A stretch of 64,000 nt of DNA from Rhodococcus jostii NBRC 16295 (lineage in GTDB: Bacteria > Actinomycetota > Actinomycetes > Mycobacteriales > Mycobacteriaceae), in NCBI RefSeq assembly GCF_001894825.1, contig NZ_BCWY01000030.1, forward strand, positions 1 to 64,000, written 5' to 3'. Below, one piece after another: positions 17,251 through 26,138 of the stretch; position 1 is the first letter of the stretch, and every line of letters starts with the position of its first letter. The position numbers and the translations under genes are program-made. The notes beneath the pieces are model-generated. The model was not told the DNA's origin. It made no database searches and saw only the letters and a list, made by a program, of their open reading frames with translations.

Positions 17251-18484
17251 CTACCCCGCCCAGTCGACCCGGTCGGCCAGCGCGTGCAGAGAACGTTTCC
17301 TGCTCTCGTTCGATTCTGCGACCCAGGCGATGCGTCCGTAGACGTACTCACGGAAATGCGGTCTGCCGTCACGATTCTGCGATTCGGGCCCGAAGCGTAC
17401 GCAATTGAAGAGCAGCGCTTTCAGGTCGTCGAAGTCGGCTCGCGCCGCCTGCGGGCGAGTGTTCACCACCAACCCGGCCAGGTGCTGGCGTCGGTGCGCG
17501 CGCATGACCCGGGTCTTCGCCGGGTGCACGGAGAAGCCTTCGTCCGCCACGATCCGGCCGGCGAAGTGGATCAGTCGATCCACCGCGAGATCCGAGCCGG
17601 AGAACGCGAGGTCGTCGGCATACCTGGTGTACCCGGCGTGATGGGCCCGTGCGAGTCAACCTGCGATCGAGCCTGCGGGCGACGAGATTGGCCAGCGCCG
17701 GCGAGGTCGGGGCTCCCTGCGGTAGGTGCGCACCACGGAGCCGACTCGCCGCGTCGAAGGGAATCTGCGCGAGAACATCTGGTGGGGTGGACGTCGTGCA
17801 GAGGCCGGCGAGCACGCGTGCCGGGGCCGGATAGCCGAGGGCATCGAAAACCGCCCTCACCCTGGTCTGCGAGATCGAGGGAAAGAAAGCGCGGAGGTCG
17901 ATACGCAGCACGCATTCGTGGCCCGCATGCGGTGCGGCGAAGGTGTGGACGCTGCGACCGCGGACGAATCCGTGCGCTGCGGCATGCGGCGGGACGCCGT
18001 CGAGTACAGACCGCAGGATCCGGCGCTGCACCTCTCGAATCCGTTCCTTCGGCGCTTCGAGGAGGCGGTTGTCTGATCGGATCCGGTAACGGTAGTGCTG
18101 CAGCGGCGGCGCCTTCGTCCGCAGCCACCCGCCGGGATCTGCGAACCAATCGAGTTCGGCAGGGGTGAGGCCGACCGCCTCGGCGACCGACGAGGTGCGA
18201 GACCATCTCGGGACGTCGAACTTCCAGTCATTGCCCGATGCCTCGACGACCGGTTCCGGTTGCTCGATCTGTGGGAGCTCCGACAGCAGCCGGTAGACGC
18301 TGTCGACGCCGTCGATCGGTGGTGTGGGCATGAGGTCGTAGAGGCGTGTCGCGAGCCGGCCTGCGTCCGGCGCACCGGTTTCCTCGAAGCGGAGTATGAG
18401 GCCGGCCCTGGTCCACGCTCCGGTGGTCGCGACCACGGCGAGTCGGCGAGCGAGGGCCGGCTCCACCGCCCGACGTTCTGTCAT
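17251..18484 (-). pseudogene. Retron-type reverse transcriptase, frameshifted before YADD
   Basis: The first frame (from ATG 18484, or 18547 upstream) carries a ~110-residue N-terminal part, then RT motifs: FAAPH (an NAxxH-like site, about residues 182-186), RIDLRAFFPSI (motif A aspartate), and PQGAPTSPALANLV (motif B). The continuation in another frame carries HHAGYTRYADDLAFSG (catalytic YADD), GFSVHPAKTRV and HLAGLVVN, corresponding to the VTG region of retron RTs. The break is in a G run at 17646-17648: with one base fewer the join reads RLTRTAHHAGYTRYADD. All other motifs are intact. A retron RT would copy an adjacent RNA into msDNA. Neither start has a good ribosome-binding site. Confidence 0.8.
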
Positions 18485-18590
18485 GTGTGCGACGGTGCGA
18501 GGTGACCGATATCTGTCGTCTGCGGCGCGCCGAAGTACGCGGAGCATGCGGTCGCGCGTCGGACGGTGTCTCCGATGAACACTGTCGACC

Positions 18591-18638
18591 CAGGGGTTGC
18601 CCCTGACGTGGTCGCAGCCGGCGTACCGGCTACACCAC
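18591..18638 (-). other. Paired hairpins upstream of the reverse transcriptase (candidate structured RNA)
   Basis: Two adjacent stems lie in the 212-275 base gap between ridA and the RT start. One is CAGGGG-TTG-CCCCTG (18591-18605). The other is GTGGT/ACCAC outside AGCCGG-CGTA-CCGGCT (18608-18638). Retrons place a folded msr-msd RNA just upstream of the RT on the same strand, so this is where one would be. No branching-guanosine region or flanking a1/a2 repeat is proven. High GC makes chance stems common. Confidence 0.35.
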
Positions 18639-18759
18639 TCTCACCTCTGCGCCGCCGCACTCCGTGAGAATGCCACACGCTCTCGGCCGTGCGGGGGCCT
18701 ATCGGGTTGGATTGTCGAATCGAGCACCGCCTGCTAGTCGGGGCGCGGACTCGATCCGA

Positions 18760-19161
18760 TCAGGGGGCGGCATTCGTCGGCTCGGGGCACAGAGCGACAA
18801 CGTCGATTTCGACCAGGAAGTCACCGAGTTCCGATCCGACGGTTGTGCGCGCCGGGTACGGGTCCGAGACGAACCTCTGATAGGTCTCGTTGAAACCGTC
18901 GAAATCCCGTGCAGGATTCTGCAGGTGGACGGTGGCTTTGACCACGTGCGAGAAGTCCGAACCACACGATTCCAGTACGGCTGCAACGTTACGCATCGCC
19001 TGTTCGGTTTGTTCCTCGATGGTTGTGCCGACGAGTTCCCATGTTGTCGGGTGGTGGGGTGTCTGGCCTGCCGTGTACAGGACCCGGTGGGCAATGATCG
19101 CTTGCGAGTAGTGCCCGGCGGGGCTGGGTGCGTGTTCTGTGCTGACTCGTTGTCTGGTCAC
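18760..19161 (-). CDS. RidA family protein (reactive enamine/imine deaminase)
   Basis: A 133-residue protein with RidA/YjgF/RutC features: SQAIIAHRVLYTAGQTPHHP near the N-terminus, EQTEQAMRNVAAVLESCGSDFSHVVKATVHL in the middle, and a closing FVSDPYPARTTVGSELGDFLVEIDVVAL. The arginine in PARTTV matches the usual carboxylate-binding residue of RidA. RidA hydrolyses 2-aminoacrylate and related imines made by amino acid metabolism. GTG 19161 is chosen over an upstream frame because AAGGAAA precedes it. It is the last gene of the catabolic operon, 31 bases after the ABC ATPase. Confidence 0.85.
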   Translation of the reverse strand: MTRQRVSTEHAPSPAGHYSQAIIAHRVLYTAGQTPHHPTTWELVGTTIEEQTEQAMRNVAAVLESCGSDFSHVVKATVHLQNPARDFDGFNETYQRFVSDPYPARTTVGSELGDFLVEIDVVALCPEPTNAAP

Positions 19162-19192
19162 GTTTTCCTTGGTCTGGAGTCGGGTGAGATGG

Positions 19193-19957
19193 TCAGAGCA
19201 CCTTCGAGAGGAACGCGCGGGTTCGTTCGTGTTGCGGGTTCCCGAGAACCGAGGACGGTGGGCCTGCCTCGACGACAACGCCCTGGTCCATGAAGACGAT
19301 CTGGTCGCTGACCTCGCGGGCGAACCCCAGCTCGTGGGTGACTACGACCATGGTCATCCCTGCTTCCGCAAGGGACTTCATCACGTCCAGTACCTCGCCG
19401 ACGAGTTCCGGGTCGAGCGCCGAGGTCGGTTCGTCGAAGAGCAGCAACTTGGGCTTCATCGCCAGTGCGCGGGCGATCGCGATCCGCTGTTGCTGTCCTC
19501 CGGAGAGCTCTCGCGGGTACGAGTGGCCTCGGTTCCCCAGCCCGACACGTTCGAGCAGTACGTGCGCCTCCGCTGTCACCTCGTCGCGGGGCCGGCCGAG
19601 AACATGAATCGGGGCTTCGACGATGTTCTCGAGAACCGTCATATGCGGAAACAGGTTGAAGCGCTGAAACACCATCCCGGCATTCAGGCGAGACTTTGCC
19701 GTCTGCCGTGGCTTCATTTCGTGTAGCCGGCCGTTGCGTTCGGAGTAACCGATCAATTCTCGGTCCACGTACAGGCGACCTGCGTCGACCTTCTCGAGAT
19801 GATTGATGCATCGCAGGAAGGTTGTCTTCCCGGACCCGGACGGACCGATGAGGCAGGTGACCGAGCCGCGCTCGACACTGAGGTCGATGCCCTTGAGGAT
19901 CTCGGTGGCGCCGAACTTCTTCCGGACCCCCTGCGCTTTCACCATGACGGTGTTCAT
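19193..19957 (-). CDS. Polar amino acid ABC transporter, ATP-binding protein
   Basis: A 254-residue ATPase of the HisP/GlnQ type: Walker [10 protein letters not shown] at residues 38-46, Q-loop [16 protein letters not shown], signature [16 protein letters not shown], Walker [15 protein letters not shown] and switch histidine [10 protein letters not shown]. It powers uptake with the permease and lipoprotein encoded just upstream in the operon. The ATG at 19957 overlaps the permease stop (ATGA). The long open frame back to 20926 is a read-through of the permease region in another frame and is not coding. Confidence 0.9.
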   Translation of the reverse strand: MNTVMVKAQGVRKKFGATEILKGIDLSVERGSVTCLIGPSGSGKTTFLRCINHLEKVDAGRLYVDRELIGYSERNGRLHEMKPRQTAKSRLNAGMVFQRFNLFPHMTVLENIVEAPIHVLGRPRDEVTAEAHVLLERVGLGNRGHSYPRELSGGQQQRIAIARALAMKPKLLLFDEPTSALDPELVGEVLDVMKSLAEAGMTMVVVTHELGFAREVSDQIVFMDQGVVVEAGPPSSVLGNPQHERTRAFLSKVL

Positions 19958-20889
19958 TTCGTCCTTCTCAGTGCAAGTCGACGACGGGTGGGTGCTACGG
20001 ACGCGGTGAAGCCCCGCGCGTAGTGGTTCTCGAGTTTGTCCTGGAAGAAACTCAGGATGGTGGTCATCAGGAGATACCACAGGCTCGCAACGATGAGCAG
20101 CGGAATCGTCTGGTAGTTCAACGAATAGATGATCTGCGTGGAGTACAGCAGATCGGAGATCGCGAGAACGCTGACGAGGGTTGTTCCCTTCAGCATCGAG
20201 ATCACCTGGTTTCCCGTCGGCGGAAGCACCACACGCATCGCCTGGGGCAGAATGATCCGACGCATCAGCTGAGTTCTGTTCATTCCCAACGCCTGAGCCG
20301 CGTCGTACTGGCCGTTGTCCACCGATCCGATGCCGCCGCGGATGATCTCCGCCATGTACGCCGCTTCGTTCAGAGACAGTCCGAGGAGAGCGGCCCCGAG
20401 TGGCGTGATCAGTGTGTTGACGGAACCAGCCATGAATTCTGGTCCACCGAACGGGATTCCGATCGAGATCGTGGGGTACAGGGCGGCGATGTTGTACCAG
20501 AAGATCAGTTGAACGAGCAGGGGCGTTCCCCGGAAGAACCAGAGATAGCCCCGGCTGATCGAATTGACGATCGGGTTCTCCGACAGTCGCATCACCGCGA
20601 GTAGCGTACCGAGCGATATTCCCGCGGTCATCGACACTATCGTCAAGACGATCGTCAGAACTACACCGCGAAGTATCTCCGGCGCGAAGAGATAGGACGA
20701 CACCACGCCCCAATGGAACCGGTCGTTCGTTGCCACGTTCCAGGTCACCGCCACTGCGACGACGAGCAGGAGAAGACCGAACGTCTGCCGCACAGGATGT
20801 TTGAGTGGCACGACCGAGATGGATGTTTCCGGTGACGTCGATACTGCCGACGCAGGAGGGAAGGCGTCTCGCGAAGCCAAGTGCTGCAT
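19954..20889 (-). CDS. Polar amino acid ABC transporter, permease
   Basis: A 311-residue membrane protein of the HisM/GlnP type (His/Glu/Gln/Arg/opine permease family). It has a first helix at about residues 36-53, then several more, with [20 protein letters not shown] and the EAA loop [28 protein letters not shown] that contacts the ATPase. A single permease gene suggests a homodimer. ATG 20889 leaves a 30-residue cytosolic N-terminal tail. It is translated with the ATPase (overlapping) and lies 11 bases after the binding lipoprotein gene. Confidence 0.9.
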   Translation of the reverse strand: MQHLASRDAFPPASAVSTSPETSISVVPLKHPVRQTFGLLLLVVAVAVTWNVATNDRFHWGVVSSYLFAPEILRGVVLTIVLTIVSMTAGISLGTLLAVMRLSENPIVNSISRGYLWFFRGTPLLVQLIFWYNIAALYPTISIGIPFGGPEFMAGSVNTLITPLGAALLGLSLNEAAYMAEIIRGGIGSVDNGQYDAAQALGMNRTQLMRRIILPQAMRVVLPPTGNQVISMLKGTTLVSVLAISDLLYSTQIIYSLNYQTIPLLIVASLWYLLMTTILSFFQDKLENHYARGFTASVAPTRRRLALRRTK

Positions 20890-20900
20890 TGTGGGTCTCC

Positions 20901-21839
20901 TTATTGCGCCGCGTTGACGCGAGCATCGGTGATCATCGCGGACTCCAGGCCGTATTTTCGGAGCACTTCCCCGTACGCGTCGCTGGAGACGACACAGTCG
21001 AGTGCAGCGGAAACGGCGTCGACGAGTGCGGGCTCCTTGGACACGCCTACCGCAACGGGGGTGTATTCGAATGTGTCCGATACCTCGACGGCGGGATTGT
21101 GCGCCGTGGCGTACTCGAGGATCGGAGAGTCCGCCAGGACGGCATCTTGCCGGCCACTGGTCAGCGCAGAGACCGCCTGACGCGTGTCCTGGAACTGGCC
21201 GATCCGGATCGGCGGCTTGCCGGCGGCAGCGCAGTCTCGGTTGTAGGCCGGAATATTGACAGTGAGTTGATACGAACCCGTGAGAACGCCGACTCTCCGA
21301 CCGCAGAGGGTGTCCTTCGTGATGGGCTCCCCGCCCTTGGCGACGACGATGGCATTTCCCACCTGCATGTAGTCGACGAAGTCCATCACCGCCATCCGCT
21401 TGGTGGTGGGCGTCATCGAGGACACCGTCATGTCGTAGCGTCCGGCAGCGATCCCGGGAATGATGGAGTCGAAATTGACGACTTTGATGTCGACGTCGAG
21501 GTTCAGGGCCTTGCCGATGAGTCTCGCCACATCGGGGTTCGTTCCCGTCATGTACCGGGTGCCCTCCGAATAGAACTGGGTGGGTGGTTCATTGGCCGGG
21601 ATCGCTACCCGCAATGTGTGCCGTGATGCCACGGAGTCGGGCAGTAACGCGACGGCCGCTTCGTCCATGCCGAGCGACGGCGAGCTGTCGCCCCCCGCGG
21701 GAGCGGAGGCCGGCGGGTCCGCAAATTCTTCGAGTCGACCGCACCCCATCGTGGAGAAGACGAGCGCAGCGAGTGCGCCTGCGCACACGAGTCGACGAGA
21801 GTGTCGTCCGGGAACGTTTCGTGCGTGGTGTCCGGTCAT
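20901..21839 (-). CDS. Polar amino acid ABC transporter, substrate-binding lipoprotein
   Basis: A 312-residue lipoprotein: basic N-terminus, hydrophobic core and lipobox STMGC with Cys33, followed by a linker and a type-II binding fold ([59 protein letters not shown]). It should capture the substrate outside the membrane for the adjacent permease and ATPase. The ligand is not readable; the linked oxidase and RidA suggest an amino or 2-hydroxy acid. Its ATG overlaps the stop of the oxidase gene by four bases. Confidence 0.88.
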   Translation of the reverse strand: MTGHHARNVPGRHSRRLVCAGALAALVFSTMGCGRLEEFADPPASAPAGGDSSPSLGMDEAAVALLPDSVASRHTLRVAIPANEPPTQFYSEGTRYMTGTNPDVARLIGKALNLDVDIKVVNFDSIIPGIAAGRYDMTVSSMTPTTKRMAVMDFVDYMQVGNAIVVAKGGEPITKDTLCGRRVGVLTGSYQLTVNIPAYNRDCAAAGKPPIRIGQFQDTRQAVSALTSGRQDAVLADSPILEYATAHNPAVEVSDTFEYTPVAVGVSKEPALVDAVSAALDCVVSSDAYGEVLRKYGLESAMITDARVNAAQ

Positions 21840-23134
21840 GACGAGGACTTCTGCTTCGGCGCGGCCGACTGCGATTCCGCGTGCGCCGTCGCTGGGCGGG
21901 CGAGGGCAGCGTGACGGTTGCGAACTAAGGCCGGCCCGTTGTCCTGCAGTTCTTTGATGCTCGAGACCCCCAGCAGCATCATCGTCCGGGTCATTTCCTC
22001 CGCGAAGATCCGCAGCACGTGCGCGACACCCTCCTCCCCCGCCGCCGCGAGCCCGTAGAGATACGGACGGCCGATCGCGCAGGCATTCGCCCCCAGCGCC
22101 AGAGCCTTGATCACGTCCGAGCCGCGGCGGATGCCGCCGTCGACGATGATCTCGACCCGCCCGTTCACTCGCTCGACGATCTCGGGCAGGACGTCCAGCG
22201 GGGAGGCCATGTGATCGAGTTGCCGGCCGCCGTGGTTGCTGACCTGGATGGCATCGATGCCGATGTCAGCGGCGATCGCCGCGTCGTCGGCGCTGACACA
22301 ACCCTTGAGGACGATCGGTCCGCTCCATCGGGAACGTAGGTCGCACAGGGTGTCCCAGTCGGTGGGCTCGTAGGAACCGGACAGAAGAGTTCGCCACATA
22401 TCCGGTGTGCTCGCCATCGGCCCATCCGGGACGGTCCCGTCGAGATTGGGGAAGGCTATCGCGTCGTTACGCAGAAACCCCCACGCCCACCTGGGATGAA
22501 GGGCCCCTTCGATCACCGTCCGCGGCTTCAGGGACGGGGGTGCTGTGAACCCGCTGCGGTAGTCACGTTCGCGATGACCGATCGCCCGGCAATCGACATT
22601 CACGAGCAGAGCCTCGTATCCCGCGTTCGCTGTCCTGTCGAGCAGTGCCTGCAGCATGCCCTTGTCCGCCATCGGTTCGATGTTGAACCAGCGACGGAGC
22701 CCCGGAGTGTGGGCGCTGACGAGTTCCATCGGCGTGGTGCTCAGGTGCGCCAAGCCATACGGGACATTTGCGGCCGAAGCAGCGCGCGCTGCGCCGAGTT
22801 CGCCCTCCGGGTGAAAGAGTCGTGTTCCTCCGGTGGGAGACAGCATCAACGGCATGGCCACCGGCTTGCCCAGGAGAGAAGACGCCAGGTCGAGGTTCTC
22901 GACCGCGCCCCACCGTGGCACGAAGGACCAGTCGTCGAACGAGGAAAGGTTGCGACGGACCGACGCTTCATCTTCCCCACCGCCCTCGATGTAGTCGAAG
23001 ATGCTCAGCGGGAGGCGTGAGGCGGCCATCTTTCGCACGTCCTCGATGCTGTGGCATCGCCGCGCAAGCCGTTGCGAGACGGACCGCGCAGGGCCCTCGA
23101 CATTGACCAGCGACCTGATATCTCTGAGCTTCAT
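21836..23134 (-). CDS. FMN-dependent alpha-hydroxy-acid oxidase/dehydrogenase
   Basis: A 432-residue enzyme of the lactate/glycolate/mandelate oxidizing family. Conserved features include SIFDYIEGGGEDEASVRRN near residue 50, LSPTGGTRLFHPEGELGAARAA, the lysine of IVLKGCVSADDA, the active-site histidine and arginine of VSNHGGRQLDH, and phosphate-binding VDGGIRRGSDVIKALALGAN with AIGRPYLYGL. It oxidises a 2-hydroxy acid to a 2-keto acid; the acceptor may be oxygen or a quinone/cytochrome. ATG 23134 has GAGGAG seven bases upstream; the upstream frame start at 23161 adds nine unconserved residues. First gene of an operon with importer and RidA. Confidence 0.85.
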   Translation of the reverse strand: MKLRDIRSLVNVEGPARSVSQRLARRCHSIEDVRKMAASRLPLSIFDYIEGGGEDEASVRRNLSSFDDWSFVPRWGAVENLDLASSLLGKPVAMPLMLSPTGGTRLFHPEGELGAARAASAANVPYGLAHLSTTPMELVSAHTPGLRRWFNIEPMADKGMLQALLDRTANAGYEALLVNVDCRAIGHRERDYRSGFTAPPSLKPRTVIEGALHPRWAWGFLRNDAIAFPNLDGTVPDGPMASTPDMWRTLLSGSYEPTDWDTLCDLRSRWSGPIVLKGCVSADDAAIAADIGIDAIQVSNHGGRQLDHMASPLDVLPEIVERVNGRVEIIVDGGIRRGSDVIKALALGANACAIGRPYLYGLAAAGEEGVAHVLRIFAEEMTRTMMLLGVSSIKELQDNGPALVRNRHAALARPATAHAESQSAAPKQKSSS

Positions 23135-23245
23135 GGGGACTCCTCGAAGTGTTGCCGGCACCCAAGTGCCTGGTGATGGACCAATAGTGATCCACGCCTC
23201 ACCCGGTAGATATGGAATAATTTCTAACCTTGGATATATCGCTTG

Positions 23246-23257
23246 TAGAATCTTCTA
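23246..23257. promoter_or_regulatory. Palindrome and -10-like element abutting the PucR-type start
   Basis: TAGAATCTTCTA (perfect arms TAGAA/TTCTA) ends one base before the ATG at 23258, and its first six bases, TAGAAT, resemble an actinobacterial -10 element. There is no ribosome-binding site before that ATG. This arrangement fits a leaderless transcript with autoregulation. A related half-site TTTCTAA lies at 23221-23227. Confidence 0.45.
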
Positions 23258-24916
23258 ATGGAGCCACCGGAGGAGTTGCTGGGCCACGGCGACGCGTCAC
23301 CCGAACCGATCACGCTGTCGGCCTGGGCCGATCTCGTGCAGGAAGATCTGCTGCACGCGAATCCGACAGCGGAGAACCTCCGCCGCCCCGTCGCCGACGT
23401 TCAGCTGTACGACGCACTCGACGATCACATGGACGTCAGGAATGCCATCGTTCTTGCGATGGGCGTGGCCTGCGGTTCCGCCGGATTCGAGCGAGTGCTG
23501 GTCCATGCCGCCGACGGCGATGCCGCCGCCGTGATCGTCAAAGCACGAGGGACGTCGATCGAGGACCTGCGGGCCGCGTCCAATCGTCACGACGTTCCCG
23601 TACTCGTCGTCGGAGACGAAGTGGACTGGACGCGGCTGATCGCGATGGCACGAACAGCGGTAGCGGGTGCTGCAGTCGACTCGGTATCGGGCGTGCGCCT
23701 GGGCGATCTGTTCGCCTTCGCCAACGCGGTGGCGTCGATCGCCAACGGCGCCACGAGCATCGTCGACCCCTCGGGCCGCATCCTCGGATACTCCACCGTG
23801 CCCGGCCAGCCGATCGACGACCTGCGCCGGGAGACGACTCTGACACTGCAGGAGCTGACACCCCCAGCCCTCGACGCCGATTTCAAGGTGGTCTACTCCT
23901 CCACCACCGCATTGTTCGTGCGGTCGCCCAGCGGAATCGCGGACCGGCTGGCACTGGCGGTCCGGGCGGGCGGGGAACTGCTCGGATCGATCTGGATCAT
24001 CGATCCCGGGGGTGAACGCCGCCAGCCGGCTCTCGATGCGCTCGACAGGTTGGCGCCGCTGGCCGGCCTCCACATGCTTCATGCCCGGTCCGCATCCGAC
24101 TTCACCGAGCGCCGCAACGCTGATCTGATGCGGACGTTGATGGACGATCCGACCCAAGCTTCGTTCGCCGCTGCGCAACTCGGACTCGAGTTCACCCGCG
24201 GATTCGCAGTGGCGGCGTTCGTCCTTGCCCACCCGAACGGCGGCAGCCTCGACGCCATGCGCGAGCAACATCGGCTACTTCAACTGGTGACGGTGACGTG
24301 CAACGTCCAATTCCGCAGTGCATACAGCGCGTTGATCGACTCGGTCGTGTACACCCTCCTGCCCTGCCCGGGCGGTTCTCCGCGCGCCGCCCACCGTCGG
24401 GTAATTCGTGACATCGGTGCCTCCGCGACGACGATCAGTGCGCATCCCGTTGTAGCCGCTGTCGGCGGTATCGCCGAGCAGATCAGCGAGCTACCGCGGT
24501 CCCGCACCGAAGCCGTGCGTACGTTGCGGTACCTCATGCGCCGACAGTCGGTCACGGGCGGGACTCCGACTGGCCAACCCCCATTGGCCGCAGTGTTCGA
24601 AGACTATAGGACTGAACTGAACATCCTGGAGATCGGGAAGTACATAGCCGAGCAACATCTCGACGAGTTCGACGTCATAGACGCGATTCGCACCTACGAC
24701 GCCGCCCATCACACCGACTTTCTCGTCACGCTGCGTGCATACTTCGATTCGAACGCGAACGTGGCCAAGGCAGCGGAACGAATGCATGTCCACGGCAACA
24801 CTATTCGCTACAGGATCGCGCGCCTCACCGAGGAGTTCCACGTCGACTTCGAAGACCCGACGACGCGCCTGTGGCTGTGGCTCCGACTCGTTTCGACAGA
24901 CCTCAGTCGACCGTAA
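23258..24916 (+). CDS. PucR/CdaR-type transcriptional regulator
   Basis: A 552-residue regulator. The long N-terminal half is sensory. The C-terminal 60 residues form the PucR helix-turn-helix (LRAYFDSNANVAKAAERMHV then HGNTIRYRIARLTEEFHVDF). Members activate catabolic operons for purines, sugar acids and hydroxy acids. It is divergent from the oxidase-importer-RidA operon, its likely target. ATG 23258 lacks a ribosome-binding site. GGAGGAG at 23272-23277 could serve a later start, but a leaderless start is favoured by the -10-like element. Its end overlaps the convergent transporter gene by 14 bases. Confidence 0.85.
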   Translation: MEPPEELLGHGDASPEPITLSAWADLVQEDLLHANPTAENLRRPVADVQLYDALDDHMDVRNAIVLAMGVACGSAGFERVLVHAADGDAAAVIVKARGTSIEDLRAASNRHDVPVLVVGDEVDWTRLIAMARTAVAGAAVDSVSGVRLGDLFAFANAVASIANGATSIVDPSGRILGYSTVPGQPIDDLRRETTLTLQELTPPALDADFKVVYSSTTALFVRSPSGIADRLALAVRAGGELLGSIWIIDPGGERRQPALDALDRLAPLAGLHMLHARSASDFTERRNADLMRTLMDDPTQASFAAAQLGLEFTRGFAVAAFVLAHPNGGSLDAMREQHRLLQLVTVTCNVQFRSAYSALIDSVVYTLLPCPGGSPRAAHRRVIRDIGASATTISAHPVVAAVGGIAEQISELPRSRTEAVRTLRYLMRRQSVTGGTPTGQPPLAAVFEDYRTELNILEIGKYIAEQHLDEFDVIDAIRTYDAAHHTDFLVTLRAYFDSNANVAKAAERMHVHGNTIRYRIARLTEEFHVDFEDPTTRLWLWLRLVSTDLSRP

Positions 24917-26093
24917 CTCGCCGACGAGACCGGACGTTCGGTGCCGCGGCGGCGAGCGCTGCCGCGAGGACGATGCCCGAAGCGACGAGCAAGGCCAGGT
25001 GGTAGCCATCGGAAAGCAGTGGGGTGACGATGAGCGGGCCCGCGATCTGACCGAGGCTGTATCCGGTCGTCAAGATCGCGACCGCGCGGGGGAATTGGAG
25101 GTGAGCGCCGATCGTCAGCGACATCTGACTGATGCCGAGGAATGTTCCCCCGAACAGGAAGGCGGAGATCAGGGCGGGCCCGATGCCGCCTGCCATCGCG
25201 GGCAGCGCGATGCCGGCGGCCTGGACGATGAGGGCGATTACCAGCAGGGTCGGGCGGGACCATCTTCGGCTGAGCAATGCCCAGAGTGGACCGGACGGTA
25301 GCGCCGCCAGCCCGACGAGTACCCACGCGCTGCTACCGGCGATGCTACCTGCGGTCTGGGTGATCGCTGCGACGAGGAAGGTGCCGGCGATGATGTATCC
25401 GACGCCCTCGAGGGAATAGCTGACGAAGATCGCGCTGAACCGGCGATTTCCTTGCTTGTCCGACTTTCTGCGTCCTCGCACGGGCGTAGTCGGAGTGTGT
25501 TCCGGTGTGAGTGTCCACGCCGCGAGGGTGCAGATCAACGTCAGGACCGCGGCCGCCCACCATACCGAGCCCCACGTGCTCATCGACCGCAGGACGAGGA
25601 CGACGAGCCCGGACAGGGCGATGCCTGCTCCGATTCCGCCGAACGCCCACCCTGACAACTGCGCCGCGTGCCTACTCAGATGGGCGTGCATCGCGCTGAC
25701 CGCGATGACGAAGACCATTGCACTCGAGATGCCGGCAACACATCGCAGTACGCCCCAGACGGTTTCGTTCGATGTCACGGGCATCAGCGCCAGCGTGGCG
25801 GTCAGAACGAGCAGCGAGAGACGCATGACTGCTGCCGAGCGCACCAAGGCGGGTAGGACGATTCCGGCCAGTGCTCCGATGAGATATCCGAGATAGTTGG
25901 CCGTCGCCAGAGCGGCGCCCGCCGACGGCGTCAATCCTGCGTGGGCCTCCATCAAGGGGAGAACAGGGGTGTACACGAATCGTCCGATTCCCATGCTCGC
26001 CGCCAGCGCTGCCCCCACCTGGCCGACCGTGACCCACGGCGATGTCGGCATTCGGAACCTGACCAACTCGTCGGCGCTACCTACTGCGTTCAT
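24903..26093 (-). CDS. YbfB/YjiJ family MFS transporter
   Basis: A 396-residue membrane protein with about twelve helices in two halves. The opening helix GAALAASMGIGRFVYTPVLP and the AALATANYLGYLIGALAG stretch are characteristic of the YbfB/YjiJ major-facilitator group, whose substrates are mostly unknown. A basic loop (VRGRRKSDKQGNRR) separates the halves. The gene lies 45 bases after the LysR gene and is probably the last gene of a nitronate monooxygenase-LysR-transporter unit on the reverse strand. Confidence 0.85.
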   Translation of the reverse strand: MNAVGSADELVRFRMPTSPWVTVGQVGAALAASMGIGRFVYTPVLPLMEAHAGLTPSAGAALATANYLGYLIGALAGIVLPALVRSAAVMRLSLLVLTATLALMPVTSNETVWGVLRCVAGISSAMVFVIAVSAMHAHLSRHAAQLSGWAFGGIGAGIALSGLVVLVLRSMSTWGSVWWAAAVLTLICTLAAWTLTPEHTPTTPVRGRRKSDKQGNRRFSAIFVSYSLEGVGYIIAGTFLVAAITQTAGSIAGSSAWVLVGLAALPSGPLWALLSRRWSRPTLLVIALIVQAAGIALPAMAGGIGPALISAFLFGGTFLGISQMSLTIGAHLQFPRAVAILTTGYSLGQIAGPLIVTPLLSDGYHLALLVASGIVLAAALAAAAPNVRSRRRVTVD

Positions 26094-26138
26094 GTGTTCT
26101 CTTTCAGGGATGTTCGGTCGGCAGGCGCGCGGGCCGCC

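Noticed and set aside
17571-18206. A 211-codon reverse-strand frame within the RT gene
   Set aside because: It is out of frame with both RT segments and has no domain; its presence is due to high GC.
18731-18760. tRNA 3'-end-like sequence (GGATCGAGTCCGCGCCCC on the reverse strand)
   Set aside because: The T-stem does not pair and no 5' half is present, so it is not a tRNA or a convincing integration site.
23101-23134. Similarity of the oxidase leader (LRGVP before ATG) to the leader of the 9380 gene
   Set aside because: The match is only about 18 bases around a start codon and does not extend, so it looks like chance.
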